From contig CACZAN010000007.1 in assembly GCA_902779165.1 (NCBI GenBank), positions 21,163 through 85,162 of the forward strand: a DNA stretch of 64,000 bases, written 5' to 3'. Below, in pieces: positions 17,130 to 26,882 of this stretch. The position numbers and the translations under genes were made by a program. This DNA comes from an uncultured Bacteroidales bacterium. GTDB lineage: Bacteria; Bacteroidota; Bacteroidia; Bacteroidales; Bacteroidaceae. How positions within the stretch are numbered: position 1 is the first letter of the stretch; each line of letters begins with the position of its first letter. Below the pieces are notes generated by a model. The model was not told the origin of the DNA. It saw nothing but the letters and a program-made list of their open reading frames with translations, and did not search any database.

Positions 17130-20100
17130 ATGAAGAAAAAACTACTATTTCTCTTCTCGATGATGGCTCTCCTGTTCGCTCCGTTTTCTTTGAGCGCTCA
17201 AACAGATGATGAGTACAATGCTGCTCTCGCAGCCATCACAGATGGAGGTACGTATCGTGTCTTCACAGACATTGGAGGAACCAATTATTATCTGAATACC
17301 TCAGGTAAGTTGGTTAGCAATGTCAAGAAGGCATCGACTTTCACCTTTACCGCAGTAAAGGCTGAAGGTACTCTCTATGAAACGGGTTGGAACCTTGGTT
17401 GCAAGTTTACCAACCCCAGTCTTGATGGTGGTTCCACTGGTAATGTCGTCCAAAAGGGCGGTATCAATGTGGGTTCCAACGACCGCAATGATTGGGAACG
17501 TCAGGTATTCTTCAAGAATGCTGAGGGCAAGTATGCCATCCGTTCCACAAATGCCAACAGTGCTAACTGGGGTGCCAATACCTATTGGGACGCCGTAACT
17601 TACGAAGAATTACCTGCTGCAGGCTATTCTCTCGAAGCTTCTTTCGTTTGGCAGATCGAGGCAAACGTCGACAACCGTCCTGCAGCTTGGAATAAGACTC
17701 AGACTTGGGCTCCTATTCTTCAGGCTCTCGGAGGTCTGGCTACAAAGGGTGAACAATTCACATCCAATGCTAAAGAGTCAAGTGAAGGAAGTTATGACGC
17801 CCTCGTAGATGGCGAATATACGACCTACTTCCACTCCACATGGAGCGGATCGGCTGATGCTGACCACTATCTTCAGGTTGCATTGCCCGATGCAGTTCAA
17901 GACTTCTACATCTATTTCAAGAAGCGTTCTCAGAACAACAACAACCGTCCGACTGATATCATCGTTAGCGGTAGCAATGATGGCGAGGCTTTCACTCAGA
18001 TTACTGAGATTAACGAAGGGTTACCTACAGGTGCAACGCCTATTGATTACATTTCCGCTAAGGTTTCGGGAGCTGAGGCTTACACATATCTCCGCTTCAC
18101 GATTATTGACACTAACAACCATGCAGTTGACAAGTCAGCTGAAGGTCACAAGTTCTTTACTTTCTCCGAATTCTACATCCTGCCCAGCAATGCCCTGACG
18201 GATGCTGCCGCTCCTCTGATGGTTGCTGACTACACCGATCTTGAGGATGAGGATGTTGCAAAGATTAACGAGCTCGATGCAAAGATTGCAGCACAGGCAC
18301 AGTATGCTGATGCAATGGCTAAGATTGAAGATGGCGGCAACTATAGCATATCCACAGAGTTCGGTGGTGATAAGTATTATCTGACTGCTGCTGGTACTCT
18401 TACAAAGGATATTGCTTCTGCTGGTGCCTTCACCTTCACGAAGGTTGCTGGTGTTGAATACCCGTATGGCTTCTATGTTGATGCTGGAAAACGCTTCACC
18501 AATGCTCCTGGGACATCAGAGTCTGTTTTGAAGTGTGGAAACATCAATGTTACTGATGGTAATCGTGCAGATTGGGAAGCACAGGTGTTCTTCATGAACG
18601 AAGAAGGTAAGTTTGCTGTCCGTTCTACCAACGCTGGCTATACAGCAAGCGGTTGGGGATGGATTGGCAGCGCTTATTGGACCGTTGATGAAGTTGACGG
18701 TGCTCCCGTTGCTCAGTATAGTTTTGATAAGATTTTCATCTGGACACTTGAGGACAACAGCCTCATTGACGTAACCTACAACCTCGTTGTCAACGGCGAA
18801 ATCGCTGCTACCGAGTCTATTAAGGCTCCTGTTGGCTTCGTTCCTACAGCTCCCGCAAGCTTCAACGAAGCTATCGCAGGCCAGACTCATGGTCTTTTTG
18901 CCCTGAAGCCCGATGTGGAGGCTATCACAGCTGAGACCACAGTCGTGAACTTCACTCCCGAATGGGGCGGTCTCTTCGAGTTCTCTGAGAGCTTCGCAAA
19001 GGCTAAGTGGTATAACATGACCATCCGTGGCGATTATTGGGTAGCTATGGACGAAAGCGAGCCTTACTATCCGAAGTCCGACAAGGATCTCAAGAACCTG
19101 AACAGCTATTGGGCATTCAAGGCTGTCGAGGGCGAACCCCTTCAGGTCGTCATCATGAATGCTGCAGCTGGTGAAGGCAAGAGCCTGTCCGTAGATGGCG
19201 ACAACGTCGTTATGCGTGATGGCGAGTGCAAGTGGGATATCTATGGCAATAGTGACGGTTTCGTAATGCGTCCTGTGGAAGGTGGCGAGAACGACTGGGT
19301 GAACCAGAATGGCGGTTCCAGTGGTCCTCTGCAGTTCTGGAAGAGCACAGGTGGCCGGACCGATAATGGTTCTACTTTCCGTGTTAAGGAAGCTGCAGCT
19401 ATCTATGCAATCACACTCGCAGAAACAGTTAACGGAACTGTCGCTGCCGACAAGGATAAGGCTCCTGTTGGTGCAACGGTTAAGTTGACTCTCACTCCTG
19501 ATGAGGGCAAAGTCGTCGATGAGGTTATTGTTAAGGCTGGTGAAGAGACTGTCGAGTATGACGCCAAGAAGTTCACTTTCGTGATGCCTGCTTCTGATGT
19601 CATAGTCACCGTCACCTTCACAGATGCTCCTGACATCTACATCGAAACCGACCTCACCGCTCAGTTCCCGATCGATTGGCAGGGCTGGACTGGTGCAACC
19701 GGTTTTGTTGGCTGGGCAGCTCCCGCTGTTACTACCAATGACGGTCGCGAGACACCTGCTTGCGAAAAGTACCAAGGAACTTGCGAGCCTACGGGTGATG
19801 TGTTCACTCGCACTCTGACAGGTCTGGCAAATGGTATATATAATATTGAATTGTATGGTGCCGCAGCCTATACTTCTGGCCGTGGCTTCGACTCCGAACT
19901 GGTGGAGGGCGACGAGACCGCTGTATATCTCTATGCTAAGACTCCTGCTGGTGAGGTTAAACAATACATTCCTGCTCACGTTGCTGACAACTTCAATGGA
20001 ACAGGCATTGCTACCGCATTACTTGAAAATGTGGAGGTCACCGATGGTACCATTGTAATTGGTATGACTAAAGAGAAGGGCCTGACCAACTGGCATGTCG

Positions 20101-23100
20101 TACAGATTAAGGGTGTGACAGCTAAGGTTAAGGCTGCTGAAGTGTTGGCTACTACTGTAGCTCGTGCTAAGGCTGTTGATACTTCTGTTCTTTCCAGCGC
20201 TCTCGCTGGTAAGTTGGCACAGGCTGTTGAGGACAACGATGGCGTTTATTACACAGCCGAAGATTACATTGCAGCCATCAATGCTATTGAGGCTGTCATC
20301 GCTGAGGCCGACATTTACGTTGTTGCCGCTCCGAAACTTGAGCAGATGAAGAAGTTCGTAGACGCTACCAACTTCTACACAGCCGAGGCTAAGGCTACCT
20401 ATTATGACACTCCGAAACAAAAGCTGGATGAGGGTACACTGACCATGGGCGAAGCTAATGCCCTGCAAGATCCTTATGTTATTACAGGCTGGCGTGCAGA
20501 CGTCGCTGTTGATGACCTGCTTTGCAGTGTTTGGGATGTCGAACCCGCAGACTGGAATAACCTCCACGTGAATACATGGAGCAATGAAGGCGTGAACGAC
20601 GGCTCTGAGTTCAAGGTTCCGTTCTTCGAGTACTGGACAGGTGATGACAACTCTTTGGCTGAAAAGACAATGACCGCCACCTTCGAAGGTCTCGAGGCAG
20701 GTAAGACCGCTTTGGTTAACATTTGGGTACGTGTACGAGCTAAGAACGAAGTGGCCGCTGCTGACGCTACCGGCATCACTCTGCAGGTGAACGACGGCGA
20801 AGCTGTTGACGTAACCGAAGGTGAGGCTTTCGGCCAGTTCAATGTTGCTAAGTATGCTGCTCTTGGTGTTGTTGGTGAAGATGGCAAACTCGTTGTTAAG
20901 TTCAACGTTGCCGCTGACAACAACATCAGCTGGCTCAGCTTCCAGAACGCTCAGTACAGCTACGTTGATCCTGAGTTGGTGGATTATGCTACAGCTCTGT
21001 ACAATATCGAGGATGGTGCTAACTACAGCATCACTACCAAGGTTGGTGAAGATACCTATTATCTGACAGCCGATGGTAAGTTGACCGCCGATGCTGACGC
21101 CGCTGGTATCTTCGGATTCCAGAAGGTCGAAGGTGCACAGTATGAGTATGGCTTCTTGCTGACTTCTCAGAACAACACTCGCTTCAGCAATCCTGTTAAC
21201 ACCGAGGAAGCCGCTCTGACGAATGGTAGCCTGAATACTTCCACGAACAACCGTACCGATTGGGAAGCTCAGGTCTTCTTCTATAAAGATGGTAAGTTTG
21301 CCGTGCGTTCCACAAACGCTGCCTATAACGGTGAAACCAGCGGATGGTCTTGGATTGGCAACACCTACTGGGCAGTCCATGAAGGTCCTCTCGCTGAGTA
21401 CGGCTGGGAGAAGAGCTTCGATTTTGAACTCGTGAAAGTGAATACCGTGAAGGTGACCTATGCATTGTATGATGATGGTAGCGAAGAGCCCGTTCAGAGC
21501 GTTGTTGTTACTCAGAAGATGAACAGCGAAGTCTCGATACCTTCTGCTTACACCTCTGTCGCATTCTACGATTATGTTGCTGAAGGCACGATCGGTACGG
21601 AAGACTGCACCATCAAGGTGACCCGTACCTACAAGGCTGGCTTGATCTTCAATCTCGATGATCTGAGCAATACAAAGGCTTACACCGTCGCTTGCGACCG
21701 CGGTGCTATGCTGACAAACGGCGAAACCATCGCCTCCACATCAAGCACCGATTATGCAAGCGCAGATCCTGGCCAGTTCGCTATCATCAGCTATGAGGAC
21801 AACTACTACCTCTATAGCGTGGCTGACAAGAAGTTCGTGACCAACAGCGGTATTTTGTCAGACGTTCCCGTGAACGGTGCTGCAGATGCCATCAAGATGG
21901 ATCCGAAGACCGCTCCTTACTTCATGTACTACTTCACGGTTGCCGAAGGCACGAACTACGGCGTCAACACGAACGGTACGGGCAATCTTGGAGGCATTGT
22001 CATTAACGATTGGATGACTGCCGATCCTGGTAACCAGTACTACATGATTGAGGCCGCTGACTTCGATCCCACTGCAGCTCTGGCAATGTTGGAGAAGGGT
22101 GCATATCTCGTTCCGTTACAGGAAGCTCTGGCTGCCAACGAGCCTAATCCCGTACTTGCTGGTGCAGGCCTGTTCCAGAAGCCTCAGGGAGCTTATGACA
22201 CCTATAAGCAGATTTACGATGCACAGAAGCTCGTGGCTGAAAACGAGGCTTCCACCATTGCAGAACTCATAGATGCTAAGGCTGCTCTTGATGACGCAAT
22301 TGCAGACTACGCTGCTGTTGAGGTCAACAAGCCCATAGCCGGTGAGTTCTATATGTTCCAGCACAAGTCCAGTGGTGGTTACATGGGCTTCAATGAGGCA
22401 GGCAATCTGTTCGTACTTGATGATCCCGATGCCTTCGTTTGGAGCGAGGTCGAGGGTGGCTACAACCTCAACAATGGAGCTGTCTTCATTGCCGTAGATG
22501 GTAGCACACTGCTTGGTAACGCTGCAGAAGGTGTTCTGATTAATGCTACTCCTGTTGCTACTACTGAGGACGGTCAGCTGTTCTACAATATCTTCACCAC
22601 CACCACCGATGGTAAGGTAAGAGCTATCACTGGTTCTACCGCAGGTAAGAAGGCAACCTTGCTCACCACTCCCAGCGAGAAGTCTCAGTGGACGATTGTG
22701 AAGTACGAGCCTAAGACCACTATAGATATCGCCGTTAATGTCGAGCGCTATTCTGGCATGGGTTACACCGTAACCGAAGCAAGCGTAGACTTCGCTGAAG
22801 CTAAGAAGTTCCTCGGTGTTGAAGAACTGACAACCGACATGCTCAGCATCATCAATCCTGATGAGACTGAAATCACCGACTATGCAACGTATGACGGTTG
22901 GTTCAATGCAGAAGGTGTTGCTACCACTTGGGGCGAGACCACTGCTATCAATGTGAAGTTCTTCCAGGCTATTCCTGATGGTAAGTTCACCATCTGCGAC
23001 ATGAATGGTGCAGACGAGATCGGTAAGGCCTACACTGTTAAGTGGGCTCTGACCGCTAACGGGAAGAAGGCCATCTTCGCCATCACAGTCACCTTCGTCG

Positions 23101-23645
23101 AAGCTCCTTCTTACAAGCCTGAAATTATTAAGACTATTGAAATTGCTCACACTGAGATGCCTGAAACTGCTTACAGTGAGGCAGAGCCTGCTCCTAAGTT
23201 CGACGTGGCAGAAGTATGCAACGCTCTGGGTATTGCTGATATCAGTGAGGCCAAGGCTTATATTGTCAACGTGACAACAGGAGAATTCGTAGAGAACACC
23301 ACCGATGGCTGGCGTGATGCTAATGGTGATGCCGCTCAATGGGCAAAGGCTGAAAATGGCTTCTGCGTGAAGTTGGATAATCCCTCAAGTGGTGAGTTCA
23401 ATTACACAGGTGCACACGATGCTAACTTCAAGGAAGGTGACACTTACCTTGCACAGTGGGGTATCGTTGCTAATGATAAGGCTGTTTTGTTGAAGGTAAA
23501 CGTGACATTCTCAACTCGTGTTGGCATCCGCGATATGCAGCTCGATGGTAAGGCTGAAATCTACGATCTCAACGGTCGCAAGGTCAGCAAGATCCAGCGC
23601 GGCGGTATCTATATCGTCAACGGCAAGCGCGTAGCTGTGAAGTAA
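17130..23645 (+). CDS. Giant modular secreted protein (2171 aa)
   Basis: Exported by a Sec signal (FLFSMMALLFAPFSLSAQ). Three copies of one module of about 150 residues stand at about 28-180, 393-545 and 1285-1437. Each has the pattern (I/T)xDGGxYxxxTxxGGxxYYL, then FTN/FSN, NRxDWExQVFF, (F/Y)A(V/I)RSTNA and a YW near the end; the fold looks beta-trefoil-like. Between them lie a discoidin/F5-8C-like domain (about 183-353), an InlB-type B-repeat (about 758-830, VGATVKLTLTPDEGK) and FIVAR-like helices (about 1650-1730). The C-terminal tail (IYDLNGRKVSKIQRGGIYIV) is a T9SS-like sorting end. No catalytic motif is visible, so it is probably a glycan or host-ligand binding protein. Confidence 0.8.
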   Translation: MKKKLLFLFSMMALLFAPFSLSAQTDDEYNAALAAITDGGTYRVFTDIGGTNYYLNTSGKLVSNVKKASTFTFTAVKAEGTLYETGWNLGCKFTNPSLDGGSTGNVVQKGGINVGSNDRNDWERQVFFKNAEGKYAIRSTNANSANWGANTYWDAVTYEELPAAGYSLEASFVWQIEANVDNRPAAWNKTQTWAPILQALGGLATKGEQFTSNAKESSEGSYDALVDGEYTTYFHSTWSGSADADHYLQVALPDAVQDFYIYFKKRSQNNNNRPTDIIVSGSNDGEAFTQITEINEGLPTGATPIDYISAKVSGAEAYTYLRFTIIDTNNHAVDKSAEGHKFFTFSEFYILPSNALTDAAAPLMVADYTDLEDEDVAKINELDAKIAAQAQYADAMAKIEDGGNYSISTEFGGDKYYLTAAGTLTKDIASAGAFTFTKVAGVEYPYGFYVDAGKRFTNAPGTSESVLKCGNINVTDGNRADWEAQVFFMNEEGKFAVRSTNAGYTASGWGWIGSAYWTVDEVDGAPVAQYSFDKIFIWTLEDNSLIDVTYNLVVNGEIAATESIKAPVGFVPTAPASFNEAIAGQTHGLFALKPDVEAITAETTVVNFTPEWGGLFEFSESFAKAKWYNMTIRGDYWVAMDESEPYYPKSDKDLKNLNSYWAFKAVEGEPLQVVIMNAAAGEGKSLSVDGDNVVMRDGECKWDIYGNSDGFVMRPVEGGENDWVNQNGGSSGPLQFWKSTGGRTDNGSTFRVKEAAAIYAITLAETVNGTVAADKDKAPVGATVKLTLTPDEGKVVDEVIVKAGEETVEYDAKKFTFVMPASDVIVTVTFTDAPDIYIETDLTAQFPIDWQGWTGATGFVGWAAPAVTTNDGRETPACEKYQGTCEPTGDVFTRTLTGLANGIYNIELYGAAAYTSGRGFDSELVEGDETAVYLYAKTPAGEVKQYIPAHVADNFNGTGIATALLENVEVTDGTIVIGMTKEKGLTNWHVVQIKGVTAKVKAAEVLATTVARAKAVDTSVLSSALAGKLAQAVEDNDGVYYTAEDYIAAINAIEAVIAEADIYVVAAPKLEQMKKFVDATNFYTAEAKATYYDTPKQKLDEGTLTMGEANALQDPYVITGWRADVAVDDLLCSVWDVEPADWNNLHVNTWSNEGVNDGSEFKVPFFEYWTGDDNSLAEKTMTATFEGLEAGKTALVNIWVRVRAKNEVAAADATGITLQVNDGEAVDVTEGEAFGQFNVAKYAALGVVGEDGKLVVKFNVAADNNISWLSFQNAQYSYVDPELVDYATALYNIEDGANYSITTKVGEDTYYLTADGKLTADADAAGIFGFQKVEGAQYEYGFLLTSQNNTRFSNPVNTEEAALTNGSLNTSTNNRTDWEAQVFFYKDGKFAVRSTNAAYNGETSGWSWIGNTYWAVHEGPLAEYGWEKSFDFELVKVNTVKVTYALYDDGSEEPVQSVVVTQKMNSEVSIPSAYTSVAFYDYVAEGTIGTEDCTIKVTRTYKAGLIFNLDDLSNTKAYTVACDRGAMLTNGETIASTSSTDYASADPGQFAIISYEDNYYLYSVADKKFVTNSGILSDVPVNGAADAIKMDPKTAPYFMYYFTVAEGTNYGVNTNGTGNLGGIVINDWMTADPGNQYYMIEAADFDPTAALAMLEKGAYLVPLQEALAANEPNPVLAGAGLFQKPQGAYDTYKQIYDAQKLVAENEASTIAELIDAKAALDDAIADYAAVEVNKPIAGEFYMFQHKSSGGYMGFNEAGNLFVLDDPDAFVWSEVEGGYNLNNGAVFIAVDGSTLLGNAAEGVLINATPVATTEDGQLFYNIFTTTTDGKVRAITGSTAGKKATLLTTPSEKSQWTIVKYEPKTTIDIAVNVERYSGMGYTVTEASVDFAEAKKFLGVEELTTDMLSIINPDETEITDYATYDGWFNAEGVATTWGETTAINVKFFQAIPDGKFTICDMNGADEIGKAYTVKWALTANGKKAIFAITVTFVEAPSYKPEIIKTIEIAHTEMPETAYSEAEPAPKFDVAEVCNALGIADISEAKAYIVNVTTGEFVENTTDGWRDANGDAAQWAKAENGFCVKLDNPSSGEFNYTGAHDANFKEGDTYLAQWGIVANDKAVLLKVNVTFSTRVGIRDMQLDGKAEIYDLNGRKVSKIQRGGIYIVNGKRVAVK

Positions 23646-23686
23646 ATTTGTTCCCCATGCTGCAACAATGTTGCAGTTGAGATAAG

Positions 23687-23715
23687 AGCGGGGCGGCCAT
23701 TGCGGTCGCCCCGCT
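23687..23715 (+). terminator. Intrinsic terminator after the giant protein gene
   Basis: A GC-rich stem, AGCGGGGCGGCC / GGTCGCCCCGCT (12 bp with one G-T), with a short loop and followed by TTT. Confidence 0.75.
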
Positions 23716-23793
23716 TTCGATTGTCCTCCATGGCTCATATCCTTAAATATTCATGCTTTTCCCATATCAATAGATAGAAACTTCCCGAAAAAT

Positions 23794-23824
23794 TTGCACA
23801 ATCACGAAGAAAGCAGTACTTTTG
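23794..23824 (+). promoter_or_regulatory. Full Bacteroidetes promoter for the M60 gene
   Basis: TTG at 23794-23796, a 20-bp spacer and TACTTTTG at 23817-23824. It lies 32 bp upstream of the M60 start codon. Confidence 0.72.
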
Positions 23825-23856
23825 CCGACACAATAACTAACAAAACCCCTATGATT

Positions 23857-26800
23857 ATGAAACGTCTTTACCTATTTATGATTGCTTTCCTCGGAGTCGT
23901 AGGAAGCATAACCGTGAGCGCTCAGGACATCCCGACAGGGCTGATTCGACTGAAGAGCGACCGTACGTCGTGGTACCTTTCTACTGCCAGCGCAGGCAAT
24001 GCTACCACAACAGCCAAGAATCTGAACAAGCTGGACCAAGTGTGGATCCTGCAAACTAACGGCAGTGGATACTCATTGCGCAGCGCCAATACTGGTGAAT
24101 ACCTGCAGGCCACGATGACAGAAACGGGAAGTGGCAAGGCTACTCTTTACATCCGCAAGAGCCCCAATGCCACCAACTCGAAAGAGCTTTATAACATCTC
24201 GGCGAAGAGCGACTGTAGTGGTGATTTTCTGAATACCAACACCAGCCATAACCTCTTTAAATATTCCTTTGATGCCGGATGCGACTGGTACTTTGAAGCA
24301 GTGGAGAACTTCACGGTTGATGAGATCCGCGAACGCATCCTGGGGATGAGTCCTTATGCCAAGGAACTGGAGGACGGCGCCTACTATCGCCTCGTCAGCT
24401 ACTATGACCTCGTAGCCACTGGAGGTAGTGATATCAGCACTAAGAATTCCGATCCCGCCAACTTCTATCAGTACTGGCAACTGAAGAAGAGCGGAACGGG
24501 GTGGACTATACAGGATGTGGTTTCTCAGAAGTACATCCAGCACCAGACGACCACCAGCGCCATTTATCGTGAAGGTTCCACCAAGGTCATCTTCAACATC
24601 AAGCCCGTCAATGATGATTGGGACTACCGATGGACGATAGCCTATGGAAATGAGAGCGCAGGCTTGCACGATGCCAGCACGCAAGGTCATAATGTGGTGC
24701 TCTGGAGTACCAATGCCGCCGCCAGTGAATGGCACTTCGAGAAGGTGGAGCTTTCGGAGCAGGATATTGAGAATGCTCGTGCCGGACAAGGTGCCTATGA
24801 TGAACTTGTCAAGAACAAGAGCCAGTTGCAGAAGAAGCTCGACAGCCTCTTTGTCGATAAGTCTTGTCTGACGCTGAAGGATGATATTCAGGCTCTCAGC
24901 GATGAGGCTTTGGCTGCAAATGAGAACTTTGCAGCCCTCACCGACGACATGAAGGCAATGGTGCTGAAGGTAAAAAACAATACATGGCAACAATATACCT
25001 CATCAACGGGCTATACCGCTGGATACGAGAAGTTCTTCCGTGCTGCTGACTATAGGATATATAGCAACTATAATGAGATGTATAAGGTCTTCACGGTATC
25101 AAATCCTTTTGGACGTTTGTCTGGCCCCACGGGTATCGTGGCAAATCCGGGTGATATTCTCTATGTTTATGTTGGCTCCGCTCCCAAGACGGGAACTACG
25201 TTGCAGCTTGAAGCCGTGAGCACTGACGGTTGGTCTGGCAGTCATCCGACAGGTGAATTGACCACGCTGAAGGCTGGCCTTAACCTCTTCCGCTTTACCG
25301 AGCAAAAGATGATTTATATCCTTCATCAGCTTACAGATACAAAGAAGTTTCTGAAGGATTATCCTGACATCACGGTACACATCGAAGGCGGTCAGCTCAA
25401 CGGCTACTGGGATGCCACCCGCGGTATGACAAATGATGACTGGAAACTCTTGCAAGAAAAACTGCTAAAGGCTGGTCGCTACATCAATTTAAAGACCGAA
25501 CGACTCGTACACCAGGTCGAAGCTGAATACGTACTACTGGAAAAAGATAATATGGAAGGTCTCATGCATATGTGGAACACCATTTGTGCAAACGAGCAGC
25601 GTTATATGGGTGTTGAGGACTTCGAGGGGCGCTACAATAATATCTGGAACGTATTTGCTGTTGCTAATTCACCCAGTTATGCCGCATATTCCACGACTTA
25701 CGGTACGTATTATGCAGAGAACGCCATAAAAGGTGCTATGAAATATAGTGAATGGTTAAAGGGCGGTAACTTCTGGGTTTCAAGCCATGAAATCGGCCAC
25801 AACCATCAGGCTAGCATCAATGTCATAGGAACTACGGAGAGTTCTAACAATGTATTCTCGAACATCAATGTCTTTGAGTCTGGCATTCATAATTCCCGTG
25901 CCATGTATCCCCACCAGAACTTTGAATACATGGCAAATGGAACACATTGGCTGGATCGCAGTATATGGATGACTACGGATATGTTCTTACAGCTCTACCT
26001 CTACTTCCATGTTCAGGGCCACAACCCCGACTTCTATCCCAATCTGTTTCGTCTGATGCGTAAAAATCCCATCAACAAATGGAGCGGCCCCGGCAACGGT
26101 GGACCAACCTCCTATGGTAAGGATGACTACTTGCATTTGGCCAAGATGATTTGCGATGCCGCTCAGGCTGATCTCAGCGAGTTCTTCGAAGCCTATGGCA
26201 TGTTCATCCCCTGCAACATGCATCACGTTGGTGACTACTCCAACTATGACGTTACCACCACACAAGCGCATATCAATTCCGCCAAGGCATATATGCAGAA
26301 GTACGAGAAGAAACTTGGTAACATCATGTTCATTGACGATCGTGTCATCAAGAAGAAAGCCGACCCGGATAATATCTTTGGATGTGTTCCCGAGTCTGAT
26401 GGCTACAAGCGGCAAACCGAGGAGTGGGCGTATCTGATGGCTACTTCTACGTCATCTTACGTAGGTGGCGACTACGAATCCTTCACCGATGACGCAGCAC
26501 CTGTCACGGATGACTGGTATAAGTTATCCAGTAATGGCAAGACCATTACCTTCCAGGGGACCAAGAAATATGCAGGCCACAAGTTCTATGATGCTGACGG
26601 AAACCTTATCTGGGCGACCAACACGGTGAAAGCGACCTTGCCTAAGTGCGTGTTAGACCTGGGTATCGAGAATGTCACTATTATGACCGCCAACTACGAT
26701 ATGAGTGACACACCTTGTACTGATGTAGATCCTGCAGTAGCCGTGCGCGATGTCCAGAGGGGCGATGTACCCGAGAGTATGAAGGTCTTTGACCTTACGG

Positions 26801-26871
26801 GCCGCCGCATCAACACGATTACGCAATCTGGCTTGTATATCGTAAATGGAAAGAAGGCGTACATTAAGTGA
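23857..26871 (+). CDS. M60-family zinc metallopeptidase, secreted
   Basis: A 1004-residue peptidase of the M60/enhancin type, a family that cleaves O-glycosylated mucin-like proteins. The signal peptide is FMIAFLGVVGSITVSAQ. The N-terminal 300 residues contain two ricin-like binding regions (WYLSTASAGN, YLQATMTETGSG, QYWQLKKSGTGW). The catalytic motif is HEIGH at about 644-648, with a Glu 13 residues further on (in GTTESSN), fitting HExxH(x8-24)E. A C-terminal beta domain and the tail VFDLTGRRINTITQSGLYIV suggest T9SS-type export. ATG 23857 is chosen; ATG 23851 is equally placed. It heads a same-strand run with the duplicated DUF6057/CxxCH cassette. Confidence 0.9.
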   Translation: MKRLYLFMIAFLGVVGSITVSAQDIPTGLIRLKSDRTSWYLSTASAGNATTTAKNLNKLDQVWILQTNGSGYSLRSANTGEYLQATMTETGSGKATLYIRKSPNATNSKELYNISAKSDCSGDFLNTNTSHNLFKYSFDAGCDWYFEAVENFTVDEIRERILGMSPYAKELEDGAYYRLVSYYDLVATGGSDISTKNSDPANFYQYWQLKKSGTGWTIQDVVSQKYIQHQTTTSAIYREGSTKVIFNIKPVNDDWDYRWTIAYGNESAGLHDASTQGHNVVLWSTNAAASEWHFEKVELSEQDIENARAGQGAYDELVKNKSQLQKKLDSLFVDKSCLTLKDDIQALSDEALAANENFAALTDDMKAMVLKVKNNTWQQYTSSTGYTAGYEKFFRAADYRIYSNYNEMYKVFTVSNPFGRLSGPTGIVANPGDILYVYVGSAPKTGTTLQLEAVSTDGWSGSHPTGELTTLKAGLNLFRFTEQKMIYILHQLTDTKKFLKDYPDITVHIEGGQLNGYWDATRGMTNDDWKLLQEKLLKAGRYINLKTERLVHQVEAEYVLLEKDNMEGLMHMWNTICANEQRYMGVEDFEGRYNNIWNVFAVANSPSYAAYSTTYGTYYAENAIKGAMKYSEWLKGGNFWVSSHEIGHNHQASINVIGTTESSNNVFSNINVFESGIHNSRAMYPHQNFEYMANGTHWLDRSIWMTTDMFLQLYLYFHVQGHNPDFYPNLFRLMRKNPINKWSGPGNGGPTSYGKDDYLHLAKMICDAAQADLSEFFEAYGMFIPCNMHHVGDYSNYDVTTTQAHINSAKAYMQKYEKKLGNIMFIDDRVIKKKADPDNIFGCVPESDGYKRQTEEWAYLMATSTSSYVGGDYESFTDDAAPVTDDWYKLSSNGKTITFQGTKKYAGHKFYDADGNLIWATNTVKATLPKCVLDLGIENVTIMTANYDMSDTPCTDVDPAVAVRDVQRGDVPESMKVFDLTGRRINTITQSGLYIVNGKKAYIK

Positions 26872-26882
26872 AAAGTAAATAA

